Origin: CAYLLN01 sp964384375
Lineage (GTDB): Bacteria; Planctomycetota; Planctomycetia; Pirellulales; Pirellulaceae
DNA: 64,000 bases
NCBI GenBank assembly: GCA_964384375.1
Contig: CAYLLN010000007.1
Location: 1-64,000 of the forward strand
Direction of reading: 5' to 3'
Part shown: in pieces, positions 25,421 to 33,222 of the stretch
Layout: every line of letters begins with the position of its first letter
Position numbering within the stretch: position 1 is the stretch's first letter
Program-made: the position numbers and the translations under genes
The notes under the pieces: generated by a model
Told to the model about the DNA's origin: nothing
Seen by the model: the letters and a program-made list of their open reading frames with translations, nothing else
The model's database searches: none

Positions 25421-26895
25421 GGCGCCCTAGCATTCGCTCGATCGCTAGCGCCCTGCGGGGCGCGTCGGCATGGCTTGCCGTTGCGCTTCTGCCGACACTT
25501 GTGCAGGCGCAAGCCGCGTGGGAATACTCGCCGTATCAGGTGCGGATCTGGATCGCCGCGCCGTCGCAGGCTCAGTTTCCATCGGCGCGCCGTGCGAGCC
25601 TCGCTCTGGACCTGACACGGCGAGCGGAGATGGTTTTTGGTGCGATCTGGTCCGCGCAAGTTGAGGCGGCTCCTGCGGCGATCTCGCCTGGTGTGATCGA
25701 CCAGTTGGAAGTCCCCTTCGATCAGCTCAAAGCCGCCGCGCCCGACATCCTCGCCGGCGACAAACTAATTCTGCTCCGGCCCGTTTGGGGCGACGAAGGT
25801 TGGCAAGTTGCGGCCCGTGAGCTCGATATACGCTCGCGGCAGTGGAGCGAGGTCGTCACGCGCACCGCCTCCGGCAGCGACGGACTTGCACTCGCTGCCT
25901 GGGATGCCGTCGCAGCCGTCTTCACGCCGCTAGCCCGCATCGAAGCGGTCGATGGAGCCCAGATCAAAGCCCGCCTCCGGGCCGGGGGGCTCATTATCGA
26001 TCCCGCTTCACCGGCGCTCGCCGAGCAAGGGATGGTAATGCGGCCGATCACGCGACGCAACGATCGCACCGGCCAGCCGGCAGCCAAGGGGGGCATCCAG
26101 CCATTGCCGTGGACGCTGCTCGCCATTGAAGACCGCGACGATGCCCTGCTCCATTGCCGGCTCCACTCGGGCTTTCGTTCGTCGATTCCTGCTCGTGGCG
26201 GCGCCCGCATGGAGCGATTGGCGTTGCTTGTGCGACCGCAATTTTCCACGACAACGCTTGCCTTGAAATCGCGCGGCACTGAGTCAAGGCCCCTGTCGGG
26301 CTACGAGATTTTTCAGAAGAAGGCCGATGGGAGTGAATCGCCTCTCTTGGGCGTTACCGATTGGCAGGGACAAATCGCCCTCCCGCGACGCGACAGCTCG
26401 CTGCAGGTGCTGGTGGTGCGGAACGGCTCGCAGCTTTTGGCCCGCCTCCCGCTGGTCCCTGGACAGCAGGAAGTGCTTGAAGCCCCCATGATCGATGATG
26501 ATGGCCGCCTGCAAGCCGAAGGGGCGGTGGCCGCGCTGGAGAGCATGGCGCTCGACCTGGCCGCTCGCCGGGAGATCGTCGCGGCCCGCTTCCGTACGCG
26601 CGTGAAAGAGCAAAAGTTCGACGAGGCTCAGCAATTGCTCGACGAATTCCGCAAACTCGACACCCGCACGTCATTGGGGCGGATTCTCGACGAGCAGCAG
26701 CAGCAAGTGAAAGCCGGCGACCGCTTGACGCAGCAGCGAATCGACAAGCTCTTTGGCGACGCCCGACAGCTGCTAACGACCAAGTCCTTGTCCGACGACA
26801 TGGTCAATGTGTTGTCTGCCGAATTGACGAAAGCTCGCACGGCGCCGCGCTCGGCTAGTGCGGCCACGCCCGCCGGTGCCAGGAAGGGAAGCTAG
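25417..26895 (+). CDS. Secreted protein of unknown function, last gene of the ExbB/ExbD group
   Basis: I do not recognise this 492-residue protein. It has a signal peptide (about 1-32, ending in VQAQA). A beta-rich central part contains YQVRIWIAAPSQAQF and PLSGYEIFQKKADGSE. A helical C-terminal part has VKEQKFDEAQQLLDEF and is followed by a Gln/Ala-rich end. It starts inside the stop codon of the binding-protein gene (ATGA at 25417-25420), which implies translational coupling. It ends ten bases before the convergent HDOD gene, with no clear hairpin terminator between them. Its tight coupling suggests it acts with the solute-binding protein in the periplasm. Confidence 0.75.
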   Translation: MRRPSIRSIASALRGASAWLAVALLPTLVQAQAAWEYSPYQVRIWIAAPSQAQFPSARRASLALDLTRRAEMVFGAIWSAQVEAAPAAISPGVIDQLEVPFDQLKAAAPDILAGDKLILLRPVWGDEGWQVAARELDIRSRQWSEVVTRTASGSDGLALAAWDAVAAVFTPLARIEAVDGAQIKARLRAGGLIIDPASPALAEQGMVMRPITRRNDRTGQPAAKGGIQPLPWTLLAIEDRDDALLHCRLHSGFRSSIPARGGARMERLALLVRPQFSTTTLALKSRGTESRPLSGYEIFQKKADGSESPLLGVTDWQGQIALPRRDSSLQVLVVRNGSQLLARLPLVPGQQEVLEAPMIDDDGRLQAEGAVAALESMALDLAARREIVAARFRTRVKEQKFDEAQQLLDEFRKLDTRTSLGRILDEQQQQVKAGDRLTQQRIDKLFGDARQLLTTKSLSDDMVNVLSAELTKARTAPRSASAATPAGARKGS

Positions 26896-26904
26896 GCGAC
26901 TGCT

Positions 26905-28530
26905 TTAGAACTCGATGCTCTTCGTCGTTCCGCCGCCGGAGAGCTTCGCTCCCGACAAGCATCGCTCGGCCGCTTCGATGAGCTGTTCTGGCGGGAAATT
27001 CTTCGGCGGCAAGGCGAGCGTCGCCACGCCGATCGACAGTGAGATTTCCAGGTCCGGAGAAGTCGAGCCGGGCATCCGCCAGCTCTTGATGTTTTTCTGC
27101 ACCTGGCGGACGGTTTGGTTCGCGTCGCTCCGCGGCGTATTCTCCATCACTATTGCGAACTTCGCCTCTCCCGCGAGCAAGGCCGGCGATCGTTGACCTG
27201 CCCACGCTCCCAGATCGCGCCGCAGCCAATGGACGAGGTCATTGGCCCCGGTGGGGCCCAGGTGCAATAGGAGATCCGAAAATTGGTCGATCTCGAAGAG
27301 AGCCAGGCTGAGCGGACCGCGAGCCAGCCGGCAACGATTGATCGCGGAGGCGACGCGGACCCCCAGTCCGGGCTCAGTCGCAGTAGGCATGAGCACGTGC
27401 GCGCCACGGACGGTCGTCCGCCGCTCGGTGCTTACGAAAGATTCTTCGGTAACGCGCTGGTTCAGCGATGCCGGCGGCTCTGCCTTGACCGGGGGCCTGG
27501 GATCACGGCAGAGCGACTGTACCTCGCGGCGTAGCTGGCCGGCCAGATCGAGCAGATTCTCTTCCGGCGAGCTCTCGTTCATCTGGGCCGCCGCTTCGAC
27601 CGTCAGCTCTGACAACCGCCCTTGTGCCGCCACAAGCAGATCGACGTACCGCTCGCCGGCGGGAAGTTCGAGCGACAGAACTTCTGCCAGGTCCGCTACT
27701 TTGTTTTGCAGCGTTCCCACAAGCGGCTTGAGCCGCTCGAACGACAGTCCGCAGTATTCGTTGCCTGCCGAGAGCAGTTCGTGCAAGGCCGATCCGAACG
27801 GCTGTTCGATCAGGCGGGCGAGCAAATCGGCCAGGTGCAGGATTTGCGGAAGTTGCCGCTGGCCCTCGTCGAGCTGGCTGATCCGGCGCAGGTCGTGCGG
27901 GACGGCAATCGCGGAGCAGAGCGTCGGCGGCAGGCCCCAACGTCCCAGCAGCCGCGCGCTCAGGACGGCGTGATCGAAGCCGAGCGTTTCCAGCTCCCGC
28001 TCCAGGAGGTCGCCGCCGTGCGTCTGGCAATGATCGACCAGCCGCAGATAGGGTTCGCCGAGTTGCTGCACGAGAGCCAAGAGACCGATGTCCTGCACGA
28101 GTCCGGCCGTAAAGGCTTCGTCGGAAGGAGCGGAAAAGAGCTTCTCTGCCAGGTCGCGGGCGGCCACGGCTTTAATCAGGGTTCTCCGCCAATAGCGGGA
28201 GAGAACATCGGCGGCCAGACCGGCGAAAAGTTCCTTGGGGAGGCTGAAGCCCAAAACGAGCATCCGCAGGGGGCGCGTGCCGAGCAGCGCGAGCGCTTGC
28301 CCGAGGTCGGTGGCGGGGCGAGTGAGGCCAAACAGCGAACTGTTGACGACCTTGAGGATGCGGGTCGTCAGTGCAGGGTCGCGCTCCAGGCAGTCCTTGA
28401 GCGCCCGCGTGTCGAGTTTGGGCTCGCCGGTCAGGCGCAACACTTCCATCGCCACCGCCGGCAGCGAGTAAAGCTGCCCGGTGCGCTGGACGAACTGTTG
28501 CACCAGTCCTGTTGAGTTGTTGTCGGTCAT
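26905..28530 (-). CDS. HDOD-domain regulator with degenerate GGDEF domain
   Basis: A 541-residue cytoplasmic protein. An HDOD domain fills about residues 8-290: LPAVAMEVLRLTGEP, LERDPALTTRILKVVNSSLFG, ALALLGTRPLRMLVLG. HDOD domains resemble HD phosphohydrolases but usually lack activity and act in signalling. The last about 155 residues have a GGDEF-like fold (SLALFEIDQFSDLL, ISLSIGVATL), but the active-site loop reads GEAKFAIV in place of GG(D/E)EF, so diguanylate cyclase activity is unlikely. It may bind nucleotide or partner proteins instead. The ATG at 28530 is favoured over one at 28548 because MTDNN fits a typical start. The next gene downstream on this strand begins far away. Confidence 0.88.
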   Translation of the reverse strand: MTDNNSTGLVQQFVQRTGQLYSLPAVAMEVLRLTGEPKLDTRALKDCLERDPALTTRILKVVNSSLFGLTRPATDLGQALALLGTRPLRMLVLGFSLPKELFAGLAADVLSRYWRRTLIKAVAARDLAEKLFSAPSDEAFTAGLVQDIGLLALVQQLGEPYLRLVDHCQTHGGDLLERELETLGFDHAVLSARLLGRWGLPPTLCSAIAVPHDLRRISQLDEGQRQLPQILHLADLLARLIEQPFGSALHELLSAGNEYCGLSFERLKPLVGTLQNKVADLAEVLSLELPAGERYVDLLVAAQGRLSELTVEAAAQMNESSPEENLLDLAGQLRREVQSLCRDPRPPVKAEPPASLNQRVTEESFVSTERRTTVRGAHVLMPTATEPGLGVRVASAINRCRLARGPLSLALFEIDQFSDLLLHLGPTGANDLVHWLRRDLGAWAGQRSPALLAGEAKFAIVMENTPRSDANQTVRQVQKNIKSWRMPGSTSPDLEISLSIGVATLALPPKNFPPEQLIEAAERCLSGAKLSGGGTTKSIEF

Positions 28531-28608
28531 TGCGGGCCGCGCTCCCAAGTAGGCAAGCGTAGCTCACGCAGCAATCACGGCTAGACAATCACGATTTGTT
28601 AAACATCG

Positions 28609-28791
28609 CTAACTGCCCGCCGTCATGAACGTGTCGAGCTTGTCCGACGTGTCCTGCCAGCTGCCGCCGGCTTCGGTGCCGAAGAAGCTGATCGCCCCAA
28701 TGGCGACGCCGATAATCAGCGCCAACATCACGGCATACTCGACCGCCGTCGCCGCGGAGTCGTCCCGCAAAAATCGGAGTAGTGGAGTCAT
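28609..28791 (-). CDS. Flp/Fap-type pilin precursor
   Basis: A 60-residue pilin of the tight-adherence type. A short charged leader (MTPLLRFLRDDSAATAVEYA) is followed by the hydrophobic helix MLALIIGVAIGAISFFG, with the conserved Glu five residues after the probable cleavage site and a Tyr next to it (VEYA). AAGGG-like assembly partners (TadA, TadB, CpaB, prepilin peptidase) are not in the window, so it is a lone pilin gene. AAGGG precedes the ATG at 28791 by about eight bases. An in-frame ATG at 28815 would add eight residues and is less likely. Confidence 0.87.
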   Translation of the reverse strand: MTPLLRFLRDDSAATAVEYAVMLALIIGVAIGAISFFGTEAGGSWQDTSDKLDTFMTAGS

Positions 28792-29013
28792 GATAGAACC
28801 CTTTATGGCGATCAACCGCGCCGTGCGGACGAAGCAGGCCGAAAGTTCGAGCGCCTGCCATGCCGCACCGCTTGGTTGGGGAAGCCGCGTTTGCAGTGAC
28901 GCACAGGAACCCTACGTCAATTCGGCGGGTGGGGCAAATTGAAAGCGGCATGGTGGCCGAAGAATGCCGCCCCGGTGGGTCGCTGGCCGGGCGCGCCGGC
29001 AGAGAGTGCTTTC

Positions 29014-29307
29014 CTAGCGCGTCGGCGTCGGCAATCGCCAGGTGGTGCGCTCGAACGCCTTCGCGGGGGTCGGCGCTGGTTGGATCGGCTCGGCCGGCAT
29101 CACGCCATACCACCCGTCGCTCGTGCCTGGACCGCACGCCGGGCACGCGCCGCGCTTCGGGGCGCAGCCGGTGCGGCTATGATAACCGTCCCCCCAGCCA
29201 AAACCGTGCGCGCGGCCGGGCGTGTGCCACCACGAGCCGTGCGCCGTCGGTGAAAGCCCCACGCTCGTCACGAGCGCTACGAACATGACGACCGTCCGGA
29301 GGGACAT
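29014..29307 (-). CDS. Small secreted Gly/His/Trp-rich protein
   Basis: A 97-residue predicted exported protein of unknown function. The signal peptide (about 1-24, MSLRTVVMFVALVTSVGLSP) is convincing. The mature part is rich in Gly, Trp, His and Pro (GSWWHTPGRAHGFGWGDGYH) and contains CAPKRGACPACG with three cysteines, which could bind metal or form a disulfide. It lies alone, divergent from two rightward membrane-protein genes. It could be a spurious frame, but the signal peptide and cysteine spacing argue for a real gene. Confidence 0.55.
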   Translation of the reverse strand: MSLRTVVMFVALVTSVGLSPTAHGSWWHTPGRAHGFGWGDGYHSRTGCAPKRGACPACGPGTSDGWYGVMPAEPIQPAPTPAKAFERTTWRLPTPTR

Positions 29308-29426
29308 TCTTGGTATCCTCGGGAATAACAGCCAGGCCGGCAGGATCGTAGCGGCGGGCGCTTCGTGCGCCCGCGTCAGCCGCCCCGATCAGGATTGTTA
29401 TCGACCCGCAACGGCTGTAACCTGCG

Positions 29427-29825
29427 ATGTTCGAGCGCTTGCCGATCGAAATTCAGGTGTATCTCTTCTCGCTGCTCTTCGGGGCCGCGTCGCCGCTCCT
29501 CATTTACTGGATGATCCGCCCGGCTTTGCGGCATTTCCTGGCGGCTCTCTTTGCCGACGAGCGGATCGAAGCATTCTGGCTGCGGCTGATTGTGCTGGTG
29601 CTCGTGCTGGCGGCTTTGCCGGCGGCAGTTCGCTATCGGCCCGATGGCGGCGTGCTCGACGACAGCGTGGCTCTCGTTTTCAGCCTGGCCGATAGCGTGC
29701 AGGGAATTCTCGAAGTGCTGCTTTATGCCCTGATCGCCTTGTTCCTCCCGCTGCTCGCCACCTATACGATCATTGTGGCGGCGCGGGGCCGTGGAACTTC
29801 CGGTCCCCCACCTTCCCAATCGTGA
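29427..29825 (+). CDS. Small membrane protein, three or four predicted helices
   Basis: A 132-residue hydrophobic protein I do not recognise. Predicted membrane segments lie at about 8-30 (VYLFSLLFGAASPLLIYWMI), about 50-68 (WLRLIVLVLVLAALPAA) and about 90-118 (GILEVLLYALIALFLPLLATY). The tail is Gly/Pro/Ser-rich. The next rightward gene begins 15 bases after its stop, and that protein is also a small membrane protein, so the two are probably one unit and may interact in the inner membrane. Confidence 0.68.
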   Translation: MFERLPIEIQVYLFSLLFGAASPLLIYWMIRPALRHFLAALFADERIEAFWLRLIVLVLVLAALPAAVRYRPDGGVLDDSVALVFSLADSVQGILEVLLYALIALFLPLLATYTIIVAARGRGTSGPPPSQS

Positions 29826-29840
29826 CAGGCAGCACAGGCC

Positions 29841-30353
29841 ATGCCACCGATCCTGCTGTACTACCTGGGTGGACTGGCAGCCGCGCTCGCGATCGGCTCT
29901 CTCGGCTACTACGTTGTGGGCTTTGCCGCTACGCCGCTCTGGGAATCGCTTTTCGGTTCGCAGGCCGGACCCATGTGGGGTCGCCTGTTTCGTCTCTCGC
30001 TGGTGATGGTCGCCCTCGTCGGAGCGCTTTCGACGAAGTTTTACGGTTGCGGAGGTCCGACCGACTATGATGCTGTCGCTCGCGATCATCGATTGATGGC
30101 GCAGCATACCAGCGAGCAAGTCGGTGGTTCGGTCGACGGAATGGTTCAGTATCTGCTGCTCGTGTCGGGGGTGGCGGCACTCGCCCTGGCCCTGGTCAGC
30201 ATCGGACGCTATTCGAGCTGCAGATCGACCGTTTGTGATCCGGCCGCCACCGCGTGGACGAGTTCCGTCTTGAGCGGATTGGAAAACGATGCTGCAAAAC
30301 GCACCGGCGGGTGTTCGAGAACCGTGCCGTCCTCCGAACGGGGCACCGAATAG
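29841..30353 (+). CDS. Small membrane protein whose 3' end overlaps a convergent lipoprotein gene
   Basis: A 170-residue protein of unknown family. Membrane segments are seen at about 5-30 (LYYLGGLAAALAIGSLGYYVV), about 52-68 and about 100-122 (LLLVSGVAALALALVSIGRY). The last about 47 residues (RYSSCRSTVCDP to the end) are polar and are encoded antisense to the lipoprotein gene 30209-30637, an overlap of 145 bases. The overlapped tail looks like a by-product of the antisense gene, so the ancestral stop may have been lost. The membrane part itself looks genuine. Confidence 0.62.
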   Translation: MPPILLYYLGGLAAALAIGSLGYYVVGFAATPLWESLFGSQAGPMWGRLFRLSLVMVALVGALSTKFYGCGGPTDYDAVARDHRLMAQHTSEQVGGSVDGMVQYLLLVSGVAALALALVSIGRYSSCRSTVCDPAATAWTSSVLSGLENDAAKRTGGCSRTVPSSERGTE

Positions 30354-30637
30354 ATCGCCATGTCCTCGACCGTTACGCGGTGCTTGCCGACAACCGCCCC
30401 CGGCTGCTGCTTCTCCGTTTGCAGGCGGTAGCACCCCTCGGCATCGGTCATTCCCATCGAGCGGACGCGGCCCGCTTCACCATTAACCTCAGGGATGAAT
30501 GTTACCAGCGCATTGGCCAATGGCTGACCTTTGGCTGTGACCTTTCCCTCGACCTGGCCCAGTTCGATCGACTGCCCGCAGCCGGCCAGCATCGCCAGCG
30601 CGCATACCAACCCGAAGCGTGAACGAAGAAATCCCAT
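30209..30637 (-). CDS. Lipoprotein with transthyretin/carboxypeptidase-regulatory-like domain
   Basis: A 142-residue lipoprotein: the leader MGFLRSRFGLVCALAMLAGC has a lipobox with Cys20 as the lipidated residue. The mature part has the pattern of the small beta-sandwich common in planctomycete lipoproteins, GKVTAKGQPLANALVTFIPE and GMTDAEGCYRLQT. Such genes usually lie directly after a DUF1559 gene, as here, where the DUF1559 gene ends 20 bases upstream. The ATG at 30637 was chosen for the lipobox. Role unknown; likely periplasmic face of a membrane. It overlaps the convergent membrane-protein gene by 145 bases. Confidence 0.85.
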   Translation of the reverse strand: MGFLRSRFGLVCALAMLAGCGQSIELGQVEGKVTAKGQPLANALVTFIPEVNGEAGRVRSMGMTDAEGCYRLQTEKQQPGAVVGKHRVTVEDMAIYSVPRSEDGTVLEHPPVRFAASFSNPLKTELVHAVAAGSQTVDLQLE

Positions 30638-30657
30638 ACGGAGTGACTTGCGGCTCC

Positions 30658-31659
30658 CTAATCGAGTTGCACCGGCTGGCCATCGTTGCGCACGCAGAGG
30701 CGCTGCAGATTTGTCAGGTTGAGCGTCTGAGCAATGAACCGGGTCGAGCCGTCGGCCAGAGCAAAGTTCGCTCCCCCCGGATGCAGGCTGCCAAACGCAC
30801 AGACTTTCCGATCGTTGTAATAGAGGTACGAGTTGTAGTCGGTTGCAGGCGGAACCATCGTGCCGCCATTCTGAAAGGTCGCGGGCGTCCGAAAGTTGAT
30901 CGGGGCGTAAGCGCTCATGGTCACATCGCCGGCGGCTAGTCGCCCGCCCGAAGGGGCCCACCAACCGTGTCCCCCCATGGGGTTCACGAACTGCCCGCTC
31001 GGCGCGGTGAGGTTGGCCGCAAACGTGTCGTGATTCGGATCGTGGTGACTCCGCTCGCCAAAACAGGCTGTGTTCGAGAGGCCATCGAGTACATCGGCCA
31101 TCTTCACCGGCGCGCCCGTCGGGGCTGTCTGTGAACCGGGGCCGATGACGAAGAAGATACCGTCGTTCGTCGCAAACTGCGGATCGTACGACCGCGACCC
31201 GCCGTTGCCCCCGTAGCTTGTCAGCCCGTACCAGCGGTTGCTGCCGCTATTGATCGGATTTGTCGGAATCACATCGGACGGGCAGATCAAGACCGGCAGC
31301 TTGGTTGCCGTCTTCGAGAGGTTGGCTCCGACCGTATTGTTGATCGGATCGACACGGTCCCACCCCTCCGCGAGATTGTTCTGCTCGATATACGGCAACA
31401 GATCGACGAACAGCGATACGCCGCGAAACTTCGGCGCGCCGGCAAAGCTGAGCTGATAAACGCCGGGCGGAAATGTGCCACGAATGTCGTGGAAATTGTG
31501 GCTGGCGATTGCGAGCTGCCGGATTTGGCTTTGGCATTGCGAACGGCGGGCCGCTTCGCGCGCGGCCTGCACCGCCGGCAAGAGCAAAGCCACTAGCGTG
31601 CCGATAATGGCAATGACGACGAGCAGTTCGACGAGCGTAAAGGCGCGGCGGGAAAGCAT
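30658..31659 (-). CDS. DUF1559 protein with prepilin-type N-terminal signal
   Basis: A 333-residue planctomycete pseudopilin-like protein. It starts MLSRRAFTLVELLVVIAI, a type IV prepilin cleavage/methylation signal, with the conserved Glu at mature position 5. It continues with the DUF1559 signatures LLLPAVQAAREAARRSQC, LAIASHNFHDIRGTFPPGVY and, near the end, HPGGANFALADGSTRFIAQ. Planctomycetes carry many copies; the function is not known, but processing by a prepilin peptidase and surface or periplasmic location are expected. The ATG at 31659 is the start that gives the prepilin leader. It is followed by the lipoprotein gene, its usual partner. Confidence 0.93.
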   Translation of the reverse strand: MLSRRAFTLVELLVVIAIIGTLVALLLPAVQAAREAARRSQCQSQIRQLAIASHNFHDIRGTFPPGVYQLSFAGAPKFRGVSLFVDLLPYIEQNNLAEGWDRVDPINNTVGANLSKTATKLPVLICPSDVIPTNPINSGSNRWYGLTSYGGNGGSRSYDPQFATNDGIFFVIGPGSQTAPTGAPVKMADVLDGLSNTACFGERSHHDPNHDTFAANLTAPSGQFVNPMGGHGWWAPSGGRLAAGDVTMSAYAPINFRTPATFQNGGTMVPPATDYNSYLYYNDRKVCAFGSLHPGGANFALADGSTRFIAQTLNLTNLQRLCVRNDGQPVQLD

Positions 31660-31693
31660 GACGGGGATCTCCCAGCAGGAAGTGGGTGGCCGG

Positions 31694-32095
31694 TTACTTG
31701 GATTCCACAAGCTGGATTTGCTTCGCGTCGTCGATCTCGATGCGGGGAACCTCATCCACGGCCTTGACCGCTCCCGTCGCGCGAATCAGCTTTCCCTGAA
31801 AGTGCCCGACCGGATCGGTGATGCCCGCTTCGCGGAGCGATGCCACTCCGGTCCGTGTGATGACGACGGCAAAGTTTTTCGGATCTTTGAAGTCGGTTTC
31901 AGAATCGAGGTAAATCTCGCCCCGCTTCTCGAGGCGATCCTTCGCCGTTTGGACCGTCATCTCGACGCGAATCTCGCGACCCACCGCTTGGCGTGCCTCT
32001 GTTGGCGACAACGGGGGCGCAGGCTGGTCCTCGCCTATAGCGTTAGCGGTCAGCGCTAGTACGAGGAGGAGCGGAGGGATGCGGAAGATGGCCAA
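31694..32095 (-). CDS. Small secreted protein, OB-fold-like
   Basis: A 133-residue predicted exported protein. The signal peptide (about 1-21, AIFRIPPLLLVLALTANAIG) is followed by a beta-rich domain with GREIRVEMTVQTAKDRLEKRGEI-like strands and FQGKLIRATGAVKAVDEVPR, a pattern seen in small OB-fold proteins. Function unknown. It uses a TTG start at 32095, supported by GGAG five bases upstream. It lies between a DUF1559 gene and the divergent molybdate-type regulator. Confidence 0.7.
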   Translation of the reverse strand: MAIFRIPPLLLVLALTANAIGEDQPAPPLSPTEARQAVGREIRVEMTVQTAKDRLEKRGEIYLDSETDFKDPKNFAVVITRTGVASLREAGITDPVGHFQGKLIRATGAVKAVDEVPRIEIDDAKQIQLVESK

Positions 32096-32109
32096 GACTT
32101 CTCCGGCAA

Positions 32110-32154
32110 TTGCGACATAGCAGGATCATAGCATAGAATGACACGATCATGTCA
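32110..32154 (+). promoter_or_regulatory. Promoter-like region and inverted repeat over the regulator start codon
   Basis: TAGAAT at 32135-32140 resembles a -10 box and TTGCGA at 32110-32115 a weak -35, 19 bases apart. A start of transcription near 32147 would leave almost no leader before the ATG at 32149, and no Shine-Dalgarno is visible, so the mRNA may be leaderless. An inverted repeat TGACA-N6-TGTCA (32139-32143 and 32150-32154) covers the start codon and could be an operator for the regulator encoded there. These are readings of the sequence only. Confidence 0.35.
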
Positions 32155-33222
32155 CTCTCGCTTCCCTTTGATAGCCGGCTGAAATTGCACCGTCAAGGCC
32201 GCGGCTGGTCGCAAGCGGAGCTCGCCGCGCGGGCCAGCGTGTCTCGCGCCGCCGTCAGCGCTATCGAAGCTCGCCGCCTCGTGCCCTCGGTGGCAGCGGC
32301 GATGTCTTTGGCTCGCGTGCTGGGAACGACCGTCGAGGATCTGTTCGGTCCACGGCCTGTCGCTGCGCGCGGCACGACGCAGTTCGCCTGGCTTCCGGTC
32401 TCCTTCCCTTGTCGCTATTGGGCGGCAGAAATCGGCGGAAGAACGCTACTCTACCCAGTCGAGAATGGTCCGCGTGGCGGCCTGCCGCACGACGGCGTCG
32501 CTCATAGCGCTGATGTCGCCGACTTGGTTTGTCCGACGGCTCCCAAGACGCTCGTCGTCGCCGGTTGCGATCCGGCCGCTGGGCTCTTGGCGGCAAGCTA
32601 CCGGCGACAGGGTGGACTGCGGATGCTCGTCTTCACTCGTACGAGCAGCGAATCGCTGGCCTTGCTGCACAGCAGCCTGGTTCACGCGGCGGGAGTCCAT
32701 CTCGCCGGCCAGCACGACCGTGGCGGCAATGCGGCTGCCGTCGCTTCGCACCAGCATGGGAGCGACCTGCAGCTATTGCACGTCTGCCAGTGGGAAGAAG
32801 GCTTAGCGCACGCGGCCGGATCGAAGATGGGTTCCGTCCGCGCGATCTTGCACAACAAGCTGCGCTGGGTCGGCCGGCCTCTGGGTGCGGGCGCTCGTCG
32901 CGTTCAGGACGAACTCCGTGGCTCACGACCAGCGCCGCGCCTCTCCGCTCGCGATCATCGTGGCATCGTCGAGGCGATTCGCAACGGCTGGGCGGATGTC
33001 GGCGTGTGCGTGCGTCTCGCCTGTGAAGAGGGGCAGCTTGGCTTCCTGCCGATTGCTCGCGAGCCGTATGATTTGTGCTTCCGCACTGCCGATGCTGGAG
33101 ATCCGCGACTGGTGGCCCTTGTCCGGGCGGTGCAAACATCCGAATATCGCCGGCTGGTGGGCGAGTTGCCTGGCTGCGAACCGAAGCAAACGGGAGAGAT
33201 CGAACATGTGGGTGCGAAGTAG
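32149..33222 (+). CDS. XRE-type transcriptional regulator with molybdate/tungstate-binding-like domain
   Basis: A 357-residue regulator. The N-terminus is a helix-turn-helix of the XRE type (about 8-65; GWSQAELAARASVSRAAVSAIEARR). The rest fits the periplasmic-binding-protein-like domain found in MolR/ModE-type regulators (COG1910): GTTVEDLF, TLVVAGCDPAAGLLAA, and GWADVGVCVRLACEEGQLGF followed by LPIAREPYDLCF and a C-terminal LPGCEPKQTGEI. It probably senses molybdate, tungstate or another oxyanion and controls uptake. The binding-protein gene at 33206 overlaps its 3' end by 17 bases, so both come from one mRNA. The HTH half is a confident call; the ligand is inferred. Confidence 0.85.
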   Translation: MSLSLPFDSRLKLHRQGRGWSQAELAARASVSRAAVSAIEARRLVPSVAAAMSLARVLGTTVEDLFGPRPVAARGTTQFAWLPVSFPCRYWAAEIGGRTLLYPVENGPRGGLPHDGVAHSADVADLVCPTAPKTLVVAGCDPAAGLLAASYRRQGGLRMLVFTRTSSESLALLHSSLVHAAGVHLAGQHDRGGNAAAVASHQHGSDLQLLHVCQWEEGLAHAAGSKMGSVRAILHNKLRWVGRPLGAGARRVQDELRGSRPAPRLSARDHRGIVEAIRNGWADVGVCVRLACEEGQLGFLPIAREPYDLCFRTADAGDPRLVALVRAVQTSEYRRLVGELPGCEPKQTGEIEHVGAK

